From positions 62,001-126,000 of the forward strand of contig NZ_QUEE01000008.1 of assembly GCF_003477885.1 (NCBI RefSeq): a stretch of DNA of 64,000 nt, read 5' to 3'. This stretch comes from Lachnotalea sp. AF33-28 (GTDB lineage Bacteria > Bacillota > Clostridia > Lachnospirales > Lachnospiraceae). Below the pieces are notes generated by a model. The model did not search any database, was not told the DNA's origin, and saw only the letters and a program-made list of their open reading frames with translations. The position numbers and the translations under genes were made by a program. This document shows, in pieces, positions 34,185 through 41,980 of this stretch (position 1 is its first letter; the number at the start of each line of letters is the position of its first letter).

Positions 34185-34536
34185 GGAAATATTCGACGCT
34201 TATGGCGCGGATTATGAATCGACAATGGAACGGTTTATGAGAAATGAGGGCGTGTATCTGCGTTTCCTGGATATGCTGTTTCAGGATGGCAGCCTTAAGA
34301 AGCTGGGGGATGCCCTGCAGTCCGGCACGATGGCGGAGGCCTTTGAAGCGGCTCATACGCTGAAGGGAGTGACCGGCAACATGGGGCTGACCCCGCTTTA
34401 TACGGCGGTCTGCAGAATTGTGGAGCCTCTGCGCAAGGGAGAAGACGGCGAGGATTATGCAACGCTCTACCAGGCGGTACTCGAGGAGTTTGCCAGGGCG
34501 GAAAAACTGCGCAGCAGTTTAAAGTGCGCCGTATAA
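34171..34536 (+). CDS. HPt phosphotransfer protein
   Basis: A 121-residue four-helix phosphotransfer protein. The phospho-accepting histidine is H62 in AAHTLKGVTGNMGL. ATG 34171 is chosen because AAAGGAGG lies just upstream; the extension to 34138 lies entirely within the preceding gene. The true gene still overlaps the giant kinase by 14 bp, so translation is likely coupled and stoichiometry controlled. It is the only HPt in the window and could serve all four hybrid kinases. No downstream response regulator with a DNA-binding domain is present. Confidence 0.93.
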   Translation: MQEFKEIFDAYGADYESTMERFMRNEGVYLRFLDMLFQDGSLKKLGDALQSGTMAEAFEAAHTLKGVTGNMGLTPLYTAVCRIVEPLRKGEDGEDYATLYQAVLEEFARAEKLRSSLKCAV

Positions 34537-34576
34537 GAAGCACACGGAAGTGTGCACAGATGAAGGAGGAATCTGG

Positions 34577-35158
34577 ATGTCTCAGACAACCAAAAGGGCT
34601 TTGGAGGCGTCGCTGAAACATCTGCTGCTTAAGAAACCGCTGGATAAAATTACGATCAACGATATCGCGGAAGACTGCGGGATCAACCGCATGACCTTTT
34701 ACTATCATTTTAAAGATATCTACGATCTGATTGAATGGTCCTGTGTGGAGGATGCGGCCAGAGCGCTGGAGGGCAAGAAGACCTACGACACCTGGCAGCA
34801 GGGATTCCTGCAGATTTTTGAGGCGGTGTTAGCCAATAAGCCCTTCATAATGAATGTATACCATTCGGTAAGCCGGGAACAGGTGGAACTTTATCTGTAT
34901 AAGCTGACCTTTAATCTGCTGATCGGCGTGATCGAAGAAAAAGCAGCGGGCATGGCGGTCAGCGATGAAGATAAGAAATTTATCGCGGATTTCTATAAAT
35001 ATGCCTTTGTAGGGATCATGCTGGAATGGATCCGCGGCGGAATGAAAGAAGATCCGAAGGGCATTGTGGAGCATCTAAGCATTCTGATCCACGGAGATAT
35101 CACCAGGGCTCTGGATAATTTCCGCATGGATAAGCCCTTATCAAAACTGTCAAAGTGA
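34577..35158 (+). CDS. TetR-family transcriptional regulator (DhaS-like C-terminal domain)
   Basis: A 193-residue regulator. The N-terminal helix-turn-helix (about 20-45) contains ITINDIAEDCGINRMTFYYHF, and the C-terminal part resembles the TetR_C group found in DhaS-like proteins (FVGIMLEWIRGGMKEDP). ATG 34577 is chosen for its AAGGAGGA site; a start at 34550 is also open. It lies directly before the oleate hydratase gene, with a hairpin terminator and several inverted repeats between, and most likely controls that gene in response to fatty acids. The ligand is inference. Confidence 0.88.
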   Translation: MSQTTKRALEASLKHLLLKKPLDKITINDIAEDCGINRMTFYYHFKDIYDLIEWSCVEDAARALEGKKTYDTWQQGFLQIFEAVLANKPFIMNVYHSVSREQVELYLYKLTFNLLIGVIEEKAAGMAVSDEDKKFIADFYKYAFVGIMLEWIRGGMKEDPKGIVEHLSILIHGDITRALDNFRMDKPLSKLSK

Positions 35159-35179
35159 TAAAAATTCATACAAAGCAGG

Positions 35180-35217
35180 CGCTGTGATAAAACTTTTATC
35201 ACGGCGTTTTGTTTGTT
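35180..35217 (+). terminator. Terminator of the TetR gene
   Basis: CGCTGTGATAAAA pairs with TTTTATCACGGCG (one wobble pair) around one base, followed by TTTTGTTTGTTT. The inner TGATAAAA/TTTTATCA palindrome could also be read by a regulator. Confidence 0.75.
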
Positions 35218-35246
35218 TATTGTGGGAAACTCCGGTAAATGATAAG

Positions 35247-35270
35247 CTTTGATCATAATAAAAATCAAAG
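35247..35270. promoter_or_regulatory. Candidate operator before oleate hydratase
   Basis: CTTTGAT (35247-35253) and ATCAAAG (35264-35270) are an inverted repeat with 10-bp spacer just before the ribosome-binding site. The position suits repression by the adjacent TetR protein. This is inference. Confidence 0.45.
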
Positions 35271-35285
35271 ACGGAGGTAACAGAT

Positions 35286-37061
35286 ATGTATTATTCCAGC
35301 GGTAATTATGAAGCTTTTGCACGCCCGGTTAAGCCGGAAGGAGTGGATCATAAATCAGCCTATATCGTGGGCTCAGGCCTGGGCGCCCTGGCGGCGGCAT
35401 GTTTTCTCGTACGCGACGGCCAGATGAAAGGGGATCACGTACACATCCTTGAAAAAGAACAGATTCCCGGCGGGGCCTGTGACGGATATCTGTATGAGAA
35501 TCTGGGCTATGTGATGCGCGGCGGCCGTGAGATGGACAACCATTTCGAGTGCATGTGGGATCTGTTCCGTTCCATCCCTTCCATAGAAACTGAAGGGGTC
35601 AGCGTTTTGGATGAATACTACTGGCTCAATAAAAAGGATCCGAATTATTCCCTGATGCGCGCCACCTGCAACCGCGGGGAGGATGCCCATACCGATAAGA
35701 AATTCGCTCTGTCCGACAAAGGGGCCATGGAGATCATGAAACTGTTCTTTACGCCGGATGAGGAACTCTATAATAAGCGAATCGACGAATGCTTTGATGA
35801 TGAGGTGCTGGAATCCAATTTCTGGCTCTACTGGCGTACCATGTTCGCTTTTGAAAACTGGCATTCCGCGCTGGAGATGAAACTCTACATTAAGCGTTAT
35901 ATCCACCATGTGGGTGGACTACCGGATTTCACGGCGCTTCGCTTCACGAAATATAACCAGTATGAATCCATGATCCTGCCGATGGTTAAATATCTGGAAT
36001 CCTTCGGGGTACAGTTCCATTACGGCGTAAAGGTCGTCAACGTAGAATTTGATATACAGAAAGACAAGAAATTGGCGAAACGTTTGATGATCCTGAAGGA
36101 CGGAGAGGAAGATACCATCGATCTGACTGAGGACGACCTGATCTTTATCACCAACGGAGGATGTGTGGAAAACTCCTCTCTGGGCAGTCAGAACACTCCG
36201 GCCTCCTTCAATACCGAGATTAAGGAGGGCGGCGGCTGGGATATGTGGCGCAAGATCGCGGCACAGGATGCATCCTTTGGCCGCCCGGATAAGTTCTGTC
36301 ACGATCCGGAAAAGAGCAACTGGATGAGCGCCACTGTGACCACGCTGGACGACCGTATACCGCCCTATGTGCAGAAGATCTGCAAGCGCGATCCGTTTTC
36401 TGGGAAGGTTGTCACAGGGGGCATCGTGACAGCGAAGGATTCCAACTGGCTGCTTAGCTGGACCTTCAACCGTCAGCCACAGTTTCGCTCACAGCCAAAA
36501 GGCCAGCTGGTCGGCTGGATTTACGGTTTGTTCAGCGATAAGCCAGGCAACTATGTGAAGAAGACGATGAGGGAGTGCACCGGCAAGGAAATCTGTATGG
36601 AGTGGCTCTACCATATGGGTGTTCCGGAATCCGAGATCGCTGTCCTTGCAGAGGAGAGCGCAAATACAATCCCGTGCATGATGCCGTATATCACCGCTTT
36701 CTTCATGCCGCGGGAAGCGGGGGACCGGCCGCTTGTGGTACCCGAAGGCGCAGTCAATTTCGCATTTATCGGCCAGTTTGCGGAAACCGTCCGTGATACA
36801 ATCTTTACGACGGAGTATTCCATCCGTACCGGCATGGAAGCCGTATATACGCTGCTGAACATAGACCGAGGCGTTCCGGAGGTCTGGGGCAGCACCTATG
36901 ATATCCGCGATCTGCTTCATTCTGCGGTAGCCCTGCGGGACGGCAAAAAGATAACCGATATGGATCTGAAGCTTTTGGAGAGATTTGCTCTGAAGGAGAT
37001 GATTAAGAAGACGGAAGGAACTGATATAGAGAAACTTCTGAAGGAATATGAACTGATTTAA
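35286..37061 (+). CDS. ohyA: Oleate hydratase (myosin-cross-reactive antigen family)
   Basis: FAD-dependent enzyme of 591 residues that adds water to the cis-9 double bond of unsaturated fatty acids, giving 10-hydroxystearate from oleate. In gut bacteria it detoxifies host or dietary fatty acids. The FAD-binding motif is YIVGSGLGALAAACFLV. The catalytic loop is GGREMDNHFECMWDLF with the conserved glutamate. Other landmarks are GGCVENSSLGSQ, WNL-type repeats and GQFAETVRDTIFTTEYS. The ribosome-binding site is GGAGG. It is monocistronic with a strong terminator and is probably under the upstream TetR regulator. Confidence 0.96.
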   Translation: MYYSSGNYEAFARPVKPEGVDHKSAYIVGSGLGALAAACFLVRDGQMKGDHVHILEKEQIPGGACDGYLYENLGYVMRGGREMDNHFECMWDLFRSIPSIETEGVSVLDEYYWLNKKDPNYSLMRATCNRGEDAHTDKKFALSDKGAMEIMKLFFTPDEELYNKRIDECFDDEVLESNFWLYWRTMFAFENWHSALEMKLYIKRYIHHVGGLPDFTALRFTKYNQYESMILPMVKYLESFGVQFHYGVKVVNVEFDIQKDKKLAKRLMILKDGEEDTIDLTEDDLIFITNGGCVENSSLGSQNTPASFNTEIKEGGGWDMWRKIAAQDASFGRPDKFCHDPEKSNWMSATVTTLDDRIPPYVQKICKRDPFSGKVVTGGIVTAKDSNWLLSWTFNRQPQFRSQPKGQLVGWIYGLFSDKPGNYVKKTMRECTGKEICMEWLYHMGVPESEIAVLAEESANTIPCMMPYITAFFMPREAGDRPLVVPEGAVNFAFIGQFAETVRDTIFTTEYSIRTGMEAVYTLLNIDRGVPEVWGSTYDIRDLLHSAVALRDGKKITDMDLKLLERFALKEMIKKTEGTDIEKLLKEYELI

Positions 37062-37071
37062 GTTTTAAAAG

Positions 37072-37112
37072 GATGCTGCAGAACCGGTGGCCGGCTTTGC
37101 AGCATCTTTTTT
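37072..37112 (+). terminator. Terminator of the oleate hydratase gene
   Basis: GATGCTGCA (37072-37080) pairs with TGCAGCATC (37098-37106), followed by six T residues. Confidence 0.88.
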
Positions 37113-37486
37113 CAGCGAGGTTTACCGGCGTAGGTATGGGCTTTGATCGCGGCAAAGCTCTCCTCACTGATTACATGTTCAATGCGGCATGCATCTTCGG
37201 ACGCTACGGACGGGGTTACGCCTAGGGCTGTGAGCCAGTCGGAGATCAGTGTGTGCCGTTCGTAGATTTTTTCTGCTATTTCCCGGCCCTGGTCCAGCAG
37301 GACGATATGGCCTTCTTTATCCACCTCGATATATCCGTTCTCACGCAGATTTCTCATGGCGACACTGACACTGGGTTTGGAAAAGTTTAATTCGGCGGCG
37401 ATATCAATCGAACGCACCGCACCCGTACGTTTCTGCAGTATCAGTATGGTTTCCAGATAATTTTCGGCAGATTCCTGTATTTTCAT
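37112..37486 (-). CDS. DtxR/MntR-family metal-dependent repressor
   Basis: A 124-residue regulator. The winged helix lies at about 8-65 (IDIAAELNFSKPSVSVAMRNL) and the dimerisation domain ends at about 120. Metal-ligand-like residues are present: ENYLE near the start, ERHTLISDWL, and DACRIEHVIS with a Cys, a Glu and a His. The C-terminal SH3-like domain of DtxR is missing, as in MntR-like forms. Iron or manganese control would be expected. No metal transporter adjoins it in the window, so its target is unknown. It is convergent with the oleate hydratase gene. Confidence 0.88.
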   Translation of the reverse strand: MKIQESAENYLETILILQKRTGAVRSIDIAAELNFSKPSVSVAMRNLRENGYIEVDKEGHIVLLDQGREIAEKIYERHTLISDWLTALGVTPSVASEDACRIEHVISEESFAAIKAHTYAGKPR

Positions 37487-37673
37487 ATGTCACCAGCTTT
37501 CTGTAAAAGTTGCTGTAGTACTGCTATTGTATCATCAGCCCTATCATTAATCAAGGAAAACAGTTGTTTTGGGGAGTGTTTGACTTAAACGTCAATAACC
37601 AGTATAATTATGAATTATACAACAATAAAGTGGATTACAGCTTTATGAACAGCGGAGGGACCCAAAAACAGAC

Positions 37674-40600
37674 ATGAAAAACAGCGAAGCAAATGAACAG
37701 CGGGGAAAGACGGCTTGCTTCCCTTCCTTTAAAGCAGGGGATTCTTTTCAGGAATTTGAGAAGAACATCAACCTGCAATCGGCGGGCCTGCTAAGTAAAA
37801 GCGTGCCCGGAGGCATGCTGGGAGGGTACCTTATAGAGGGCTTTCCCCTATATTTCGTAAATGAACGGATGCTCCGATTCTTGGGTTATACCTATGAGGA
37901 ATTTTGCCGGACAGTCGATGGAAAGCTGATGAATGCCATATATCCGGAGGACCGGGAAGCCGTGGCAGATGCGGTCAGGGAATCCGCGGCCGGCGGACAG
38001 GATTATGAAGTGCGGCACCGCATGGTAAAAAAGGACAATAGCTGTATTTGGGTCAGCAATGTGGGGCGGTGCGGGGTCACGGAAGACGGCAGACAAATAT
38101 GTCTGTGTCTGGTCCGGGATATTTCCAGAGAGGTTGAGTACCAGGACCGGTTAAAAGCCCAGACCGCAGAATTTGAACGTGCTGCGGCCCGCTTTCAGCA
38201 TCTGTTCCAGTCCGTGCTCTGCGGTATTGTGCAGTACAGGATCGGGGAGGACGGCAGGGTCGTGTTTAAAGATGCCAACCAGGAGGCGGTCAGGATCTTC
38301 GGCTATGGGCAGGAGGAATTCTGGGCGAAAAAAAACTGGGATCTGCCTTCACTGATCGCAAAAGAGGACCGGGCGCGCATACTGGAGGATATTTCCTCAT
38401 TAAAAGAGGTCGGGGATAAAAAGGGCTATGAATACCGGCTGCTGCAAAAGGACGGCGGCAGCTGCTGGATTATAGGTAGCGCCGAGATCATCCGGGACAA
38501 CGATGGGGATGTGGTGGTTCAGAGCGTATTTTTGGATATCGACAGCACTAAGAAGGCGGAGCTTAAAAACCAGCTGCTGGCGGAACAGGTGGAAGCCGGC
38601 AATATCCTGTTAAGGCAGGTGCTGCAGAATACCTCCAGCTTTGAGTTTTATTATTATCCTAAGACCTGCCTGGCCGTGATTCCGGGACGTACCGGTTCTT
38701 ATTATGGCTGCAGGGAGCAGTATGGGGGCATGCCGGACAGTTTTGCCGCAGAGATGGTAAGGGAGGATTACCGGGAGGCATTCTGTGAGATGTATCGGCG
38801 GATTCACAGCGGCGAGCGGACTTCTTTTTCGGTATATCAGACAAAAAGCGGAGCATGGTGCCGGACAACGCTTTCTGTGATCGGGTATGAAGAGGACAGC
38901 ACCCCGTCGTTTGTGGTGGGAATCAATGAAGATATCACGAAAGAAATGCAGATGAGCATGGAACTTGAAGAGGCCCGTTCTTTTGACAGGCTGACCGGTC
39001 TTTACAGCAAGGAGGCCGGGCTTGCGAAGGTGCGGGAATATCTGAAGCAAATGGACCGTGACGAAATTTGTGCGATGCTGCTGATGGATATTGATGAACT
39101 GGCCAGTCTGAATCTGGCGGAAGGAACGGTGTTTGCGGACGCGCTGCTGCAGGATGTGTCGGAAGTCATGCGGGAGGAGACAAAAGCGGAGGATGTGCTG
39201 GTGCGGCTGGGCGGCGATGAATTCCTGCTCTTTGTAAAGAACTGCAGCAAGGATATGGCGGTCATGCTTGGCGGGAAGATCGCGCGGCGCGTCAGGGAGC
39301 TTTACCGCAATGAGGAGCTTCATCTGGAGCTGTCTGCCAGCATTGGCATGTGTTCCAGCAGCGTGACCCGGGATTACGATGAACTGTACCGGTGCGCGGA
39401 AAGCGCTCTTTTGTATGTAAAAGCACATGAGAGGGGAACGGCTGTATGCTATGTGGATACCTCCAGGGAAATCGGTATGGATCTGACCCATATGTATACA
39501 AGCAAGCATACGATGAATGACATCGACCGTCAGAATGTGTATCATGCGGAGGATATGCTGGATTTTGCACTGGAGCTTTTGGGAAAGTCCAAAAGGCTGG
39601 AGGACGCCATCAGTCTGCTGCTTTCGCGCATCGGCAAGAAATACGGGCTGGACCGGGTAACGATTGTGGAAACCAACCCCGAATATTTAAGCGCGCGTTA
39701 TACCTATCAGTGGGCGAGAGATCAAGAAGATCTGAGGCTGAACCGGGATATTTATTTTACAAAAAAAGAGTATGAAGCGTTGCCCAGGCTGTTTGGAGAG
39801 GAAGGGATCTATGAGAAGAGCATAAATCCTGCGTCCGACATGGCGGCCTGCCTCCAGGCGGCGATCTGGAACCAGGGGACTTTTGCGGGGAGCCTCGCCT
39901 TTGAGAGCCGTAAGCCCGGATTTGTATGGCCGGAAGAGATTAAAAAACTGATCAAGGAGACGGCCAAGCTGATCGCGTCCTTTATCATGAAGGCCAGGGC
40001 CGATGCCTTAAGCCAGGCAAAAACAGACTTCCTTTCCCGAATGTCCCATGAGATCCGGACGCCCATGAACGCGATATCCGGCATGACTACAATCGCAAAG
40101 ACCGTATTGGATGACAGGAATAAGGCGATGGAATGCCTGAACAAGATCGAGTCGGCCAACAAATATCTGCTTCAGCTGATCAATGATATACTGGATATGT
40201 CCAGAATCGAAAGCGGCAAGGTTGAGATCAATTATGTGAGCGGGGATTTTAATGAACAGATGAACACGCTGATGGAACTGATGCAGCCGCAGGCGGCGGA
40301 GAAGAACATTTTTCTCACGCTGAACAATGAATACAGTCTCGATCGGCCTCTCAAACTGGATTCGCTGCGCCTAAACCAGGTTTTGATCAATATACTCGGC
40401 AATGCGGTGAAATTCACTCCCGGGGGCGGCTCCGTATTTCTGCATGTGAGCCAGAAGGAGGATGTAAACGGGGTGCGGCTGACGTTTTCTGTGAAGGATA
40501 CGGGAATCGGCATCAGTCCCCAAGATATGGGGCGCATCTTCAATGTGTTTGAACAGGGCAGCAGCAGTACCGCTTCCCAGTATGGAGGAACGGGGCTTGG

Positions 40601-41219
40601 TCTGGCCATTTCCAGCCGTTTGGTACAGATGATGGGCGGAAACTTGGAAGTGAGCAGCCGCCTCGGCGAAGGGGCGGAATTCTATTTCACCATACCCGCT
40701 GCATTCGGCGAATCGGAGGAGAAAAAGGAGCCATTATCAGCCTCTGACGGCGAGGATGCCGATAAAACGGAAGATTACCGCGGCTTAAGGATACTGCTGG
40801 CGGAGGATAACAGCCTGAATCAGGAGATCGCGGTGTCCATACTGCAGATGTACGGTTTTGAAGTGGAAACCGCCGATGACGGGGCGGAGGCGGTGCGTCT
40901 GTTTGAGGTCCATGAGGCCGGCTATTATGCCGCGGTGCTGATGGATATCCGCATGCCGGTAATGGACGGGCTGGAAGCCACAAGAAAGATCCGGACGCTG
41001 GAAAAGGCGGATTCCAGAAGCATTCCGATCATCGCCATGACGGCCAACGCGTTTGATGAAGATATGAAAAAGTCCATGGAGAGCGGCATGAACGGCCATC
41101 TGACCAAGCCCATTGTGGTGAAGGAACTGCTGCGGCTTTTGCGCAGCTGCTTAAAACGGCCGTCTGCCGAAGGCGGGGAGAGCCGGAAAATGAAAGAAGA
41201 CATAAACTGCGAGGGATAG
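37674..41219 (+). CDS. PAS-GGDEF-GAF hybrid histidine kinase
   Basis: A 1181-residue cytosolic protein. Three PAS domains lie at about 45-150, 170-290 and 305-425. A GGDEF domain (435-590) carries an intact RLGGDEF signature (513-517), although the upstream DIDELASLN departs from the usual DIDxFKxxND. A GAF-like domain (about 625-775) is followed by HisKA with H792 in SHEIRTPMNAISG, HATPase (DTGIGI, GTGLGLAISSRL) and a receiver with D1091. The first PAS (PGGMLGGYLIEGFPLYF) is clearly a relative of the one in the giant kinase (GGMMGGYMEPGFPFYF). It probably links a phosphorelay to c-di-GMP synthesis. It is followed 14 bp later by a pseudouridine synthase gene. Confidence 0.92.
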   Translation: MKNSEANEQRGKTACFPSFKAGDSFQEFEKNINLQSAGLLSKSVPGGMLGGYLIEGFPLYFVNERMLRFLGYTYEEFCRTVDGKLMNAIYPEDREAVADAVRESAAGGQDYEVRHRMVKKDNSCIWVSNVGRCGVTEDGRQICLCLVRDISREVEYQDRLKAQTAEFERAAARFQHLFQSVLCGIVQYRIGEDGRVVFKDANQEAVRIFGYGQEEFWAKKNWDLPSLIAKEDRARILEDISSLKEVGDKKGYEYRLLQKDGGSCWIIGSAEIIRDNDGDVVVQSVFLDIDSTKKAELKNQLLAEQVEAGNILLRQVLQNTSSFEFYYYPKTCLAVIPGRTGSYYGCREQYGGMPDSFAAEMVREDYREAFCEMYRRIHSGERTSFSVYQTKSGAWCRTTLSVIGYEEDSTPSFVVGINEDITKEMQMSMELEEARSFDRLTGLYSKEAGLAKVREYLKQMDRDEICAMLLMDIDELASLNLAEGTVFADALLQDVSEVMREETKAEDVLVRLGGDEFLLFVKNCSKDMAVMLGGKIARRVRELYRNEELHLELSASIGMCSSSVTRDYDELYRCAESALLYVKAHERGTAVCYVDTSREIGMDLTHMYTSKHTMNDIDRQNVYHAEDMLDFALELLGKSKRLEDAISLLLSRIGKKYGLDRVTIVETNPEYLSARYTYQWARDQEDLRLNRDIYFTKKEYEALPRLFGEEGIYEKSINPASDMAACLQAAIWNQGTFAGSLAFESRKPGFVWPEEIKKLIKETAKLIASFIMKARADALSQAKTDFLSRMSHEIRTPMNAISGMTTIAKTVLDDRNKAMECLNKIESANKYLLQLINDILDMSRIESGKVEINYVSGDFNEQMNTLMELMQPQAAEKNIFLTLNNEYSLDRPLKLDSLRLNQVLINILGNAVKFTPGGGSVFLHVSQKEDVNGVRLTFSVKDTGIGISPQDMGRIFNVFEQGSSSTASQYGGTGLGLAISSRLVQMMGGNLEVSSRLGEGAEFYFTIPAAFGESEEKKEPLSASDGEDADKTEDYRGLRILLAEDNSLNQEIAVSILQMYGFEVETADDGAEAVRLFEVHEAGYYAAVLMDIRMPVMDGLEATRKIRTLEKADSRSIPIIAMTANAFDEDMKKSMESGMNGHLTKPIVVKELLRLLRSCLKRPSAEGGESRKMKEDINCEG

Positions 41220-41233
41220 GAAGACAGACGATT

Positions 41234-41974
41234 ATGGAAGAGATACGACTGAATAAGTATTTGAGCGACGCCGGCGTGTGCTCTAGAAGAGAAGCGGACC
41301 GGATGATTGAAGCGGGAAAGGTGCTGGTGGACGGAGAGACTGCTGTGATGGGGATGAAGATCCGGCCGGACCAGAGGATAATATATGCCGGTAAGGCGGT
41401 GGGAGGCCATAAGAAACCGGTGCTCCTCGCAGTTTACAAGCCGAGAGGAATCGTATGCACTACGGCGAAATTCGATAAGGATAACATTGTGGATTATATC
41501 AGCTATCCCCAGCGGATCTATCCGGTGGGCCGGCTGGATAAGGATTCGGAAGGGCTGATTCTGATGACAAACCAGGGTGATCTGGTCAATAAGATCCTAA
41601 GAGGCAGCAACAATCATGAGAAAGAGTACATGGTGCGGGTGAATAAGCCCGTCACGGATGAATTCATAAACGCGATGCAAAACGGCGTACCGATACTGGA
41701 TACGGTCACCAAACCCTGCAGGCTGGTCAAAGTGGATGATTACAAGTTTAAAATCGTTCTGACTCAGGGGCTGAACCGCCAGATCCGCAGGATGTGTGAA
41801 GCGCTTGATTACCGCGTGCGTTACCTGAAACGGCTGCGTGTCATGAATATCCGGCTGGGGAACCTCAAACCCGGTGAATACAGGGAGATAAAAGGGACAG
41901 AACTGGAGAGACTAAAGGATATGCTGAAGGATTCTACCAATTTATCTTATAAACAGACTGCAGACGGAGAGTGA
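41234..41974 (+). CDS. 23S rRNA pseudouridine synthase, RluF/RluB type
   Basis: RNA-modifying enzyme of 246 residues. An S4 RNA-binding domain spans about 1-60 (RLNKYLSDAGVCSRREADRM). The catalytic aspartate sits in GRLDKDSEGLILMTNQGD, and the end of the active site is LTQGLNRQIRRMCEALDYRV. The sequence resembles RluF, which makes pseudouridine 2604 in 23S rRNA, more than RluB, but the target position cannot be proven. It lies between a kinase and ligA with tiny gaps, probably in one transcript. Confidence 0.9.
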   Translation: MEEIRLNKYLSDAGVCSRREADRMIEAGKVLVDGETAVMGMKIRPDQRIIYAGKAVGGHKKPVLLAVYKPRGIVCTTAKFDKDNIVDYISYPQRIYPVGRLDKDSEGLILMTNQGDLVNKILRGSNNHEKEYMVRVNKPVTDEFINAMQNGVPILDTVTKPCRLVKVDDYKFKIVLTQGLNRQIRRMCEALDYRVRYLKRLRVMNIRLGNLKPGEYREIKGTELERLKDMLKDSTNLSYKQTADGE

Positions 41975-41980
41975 ACGACC

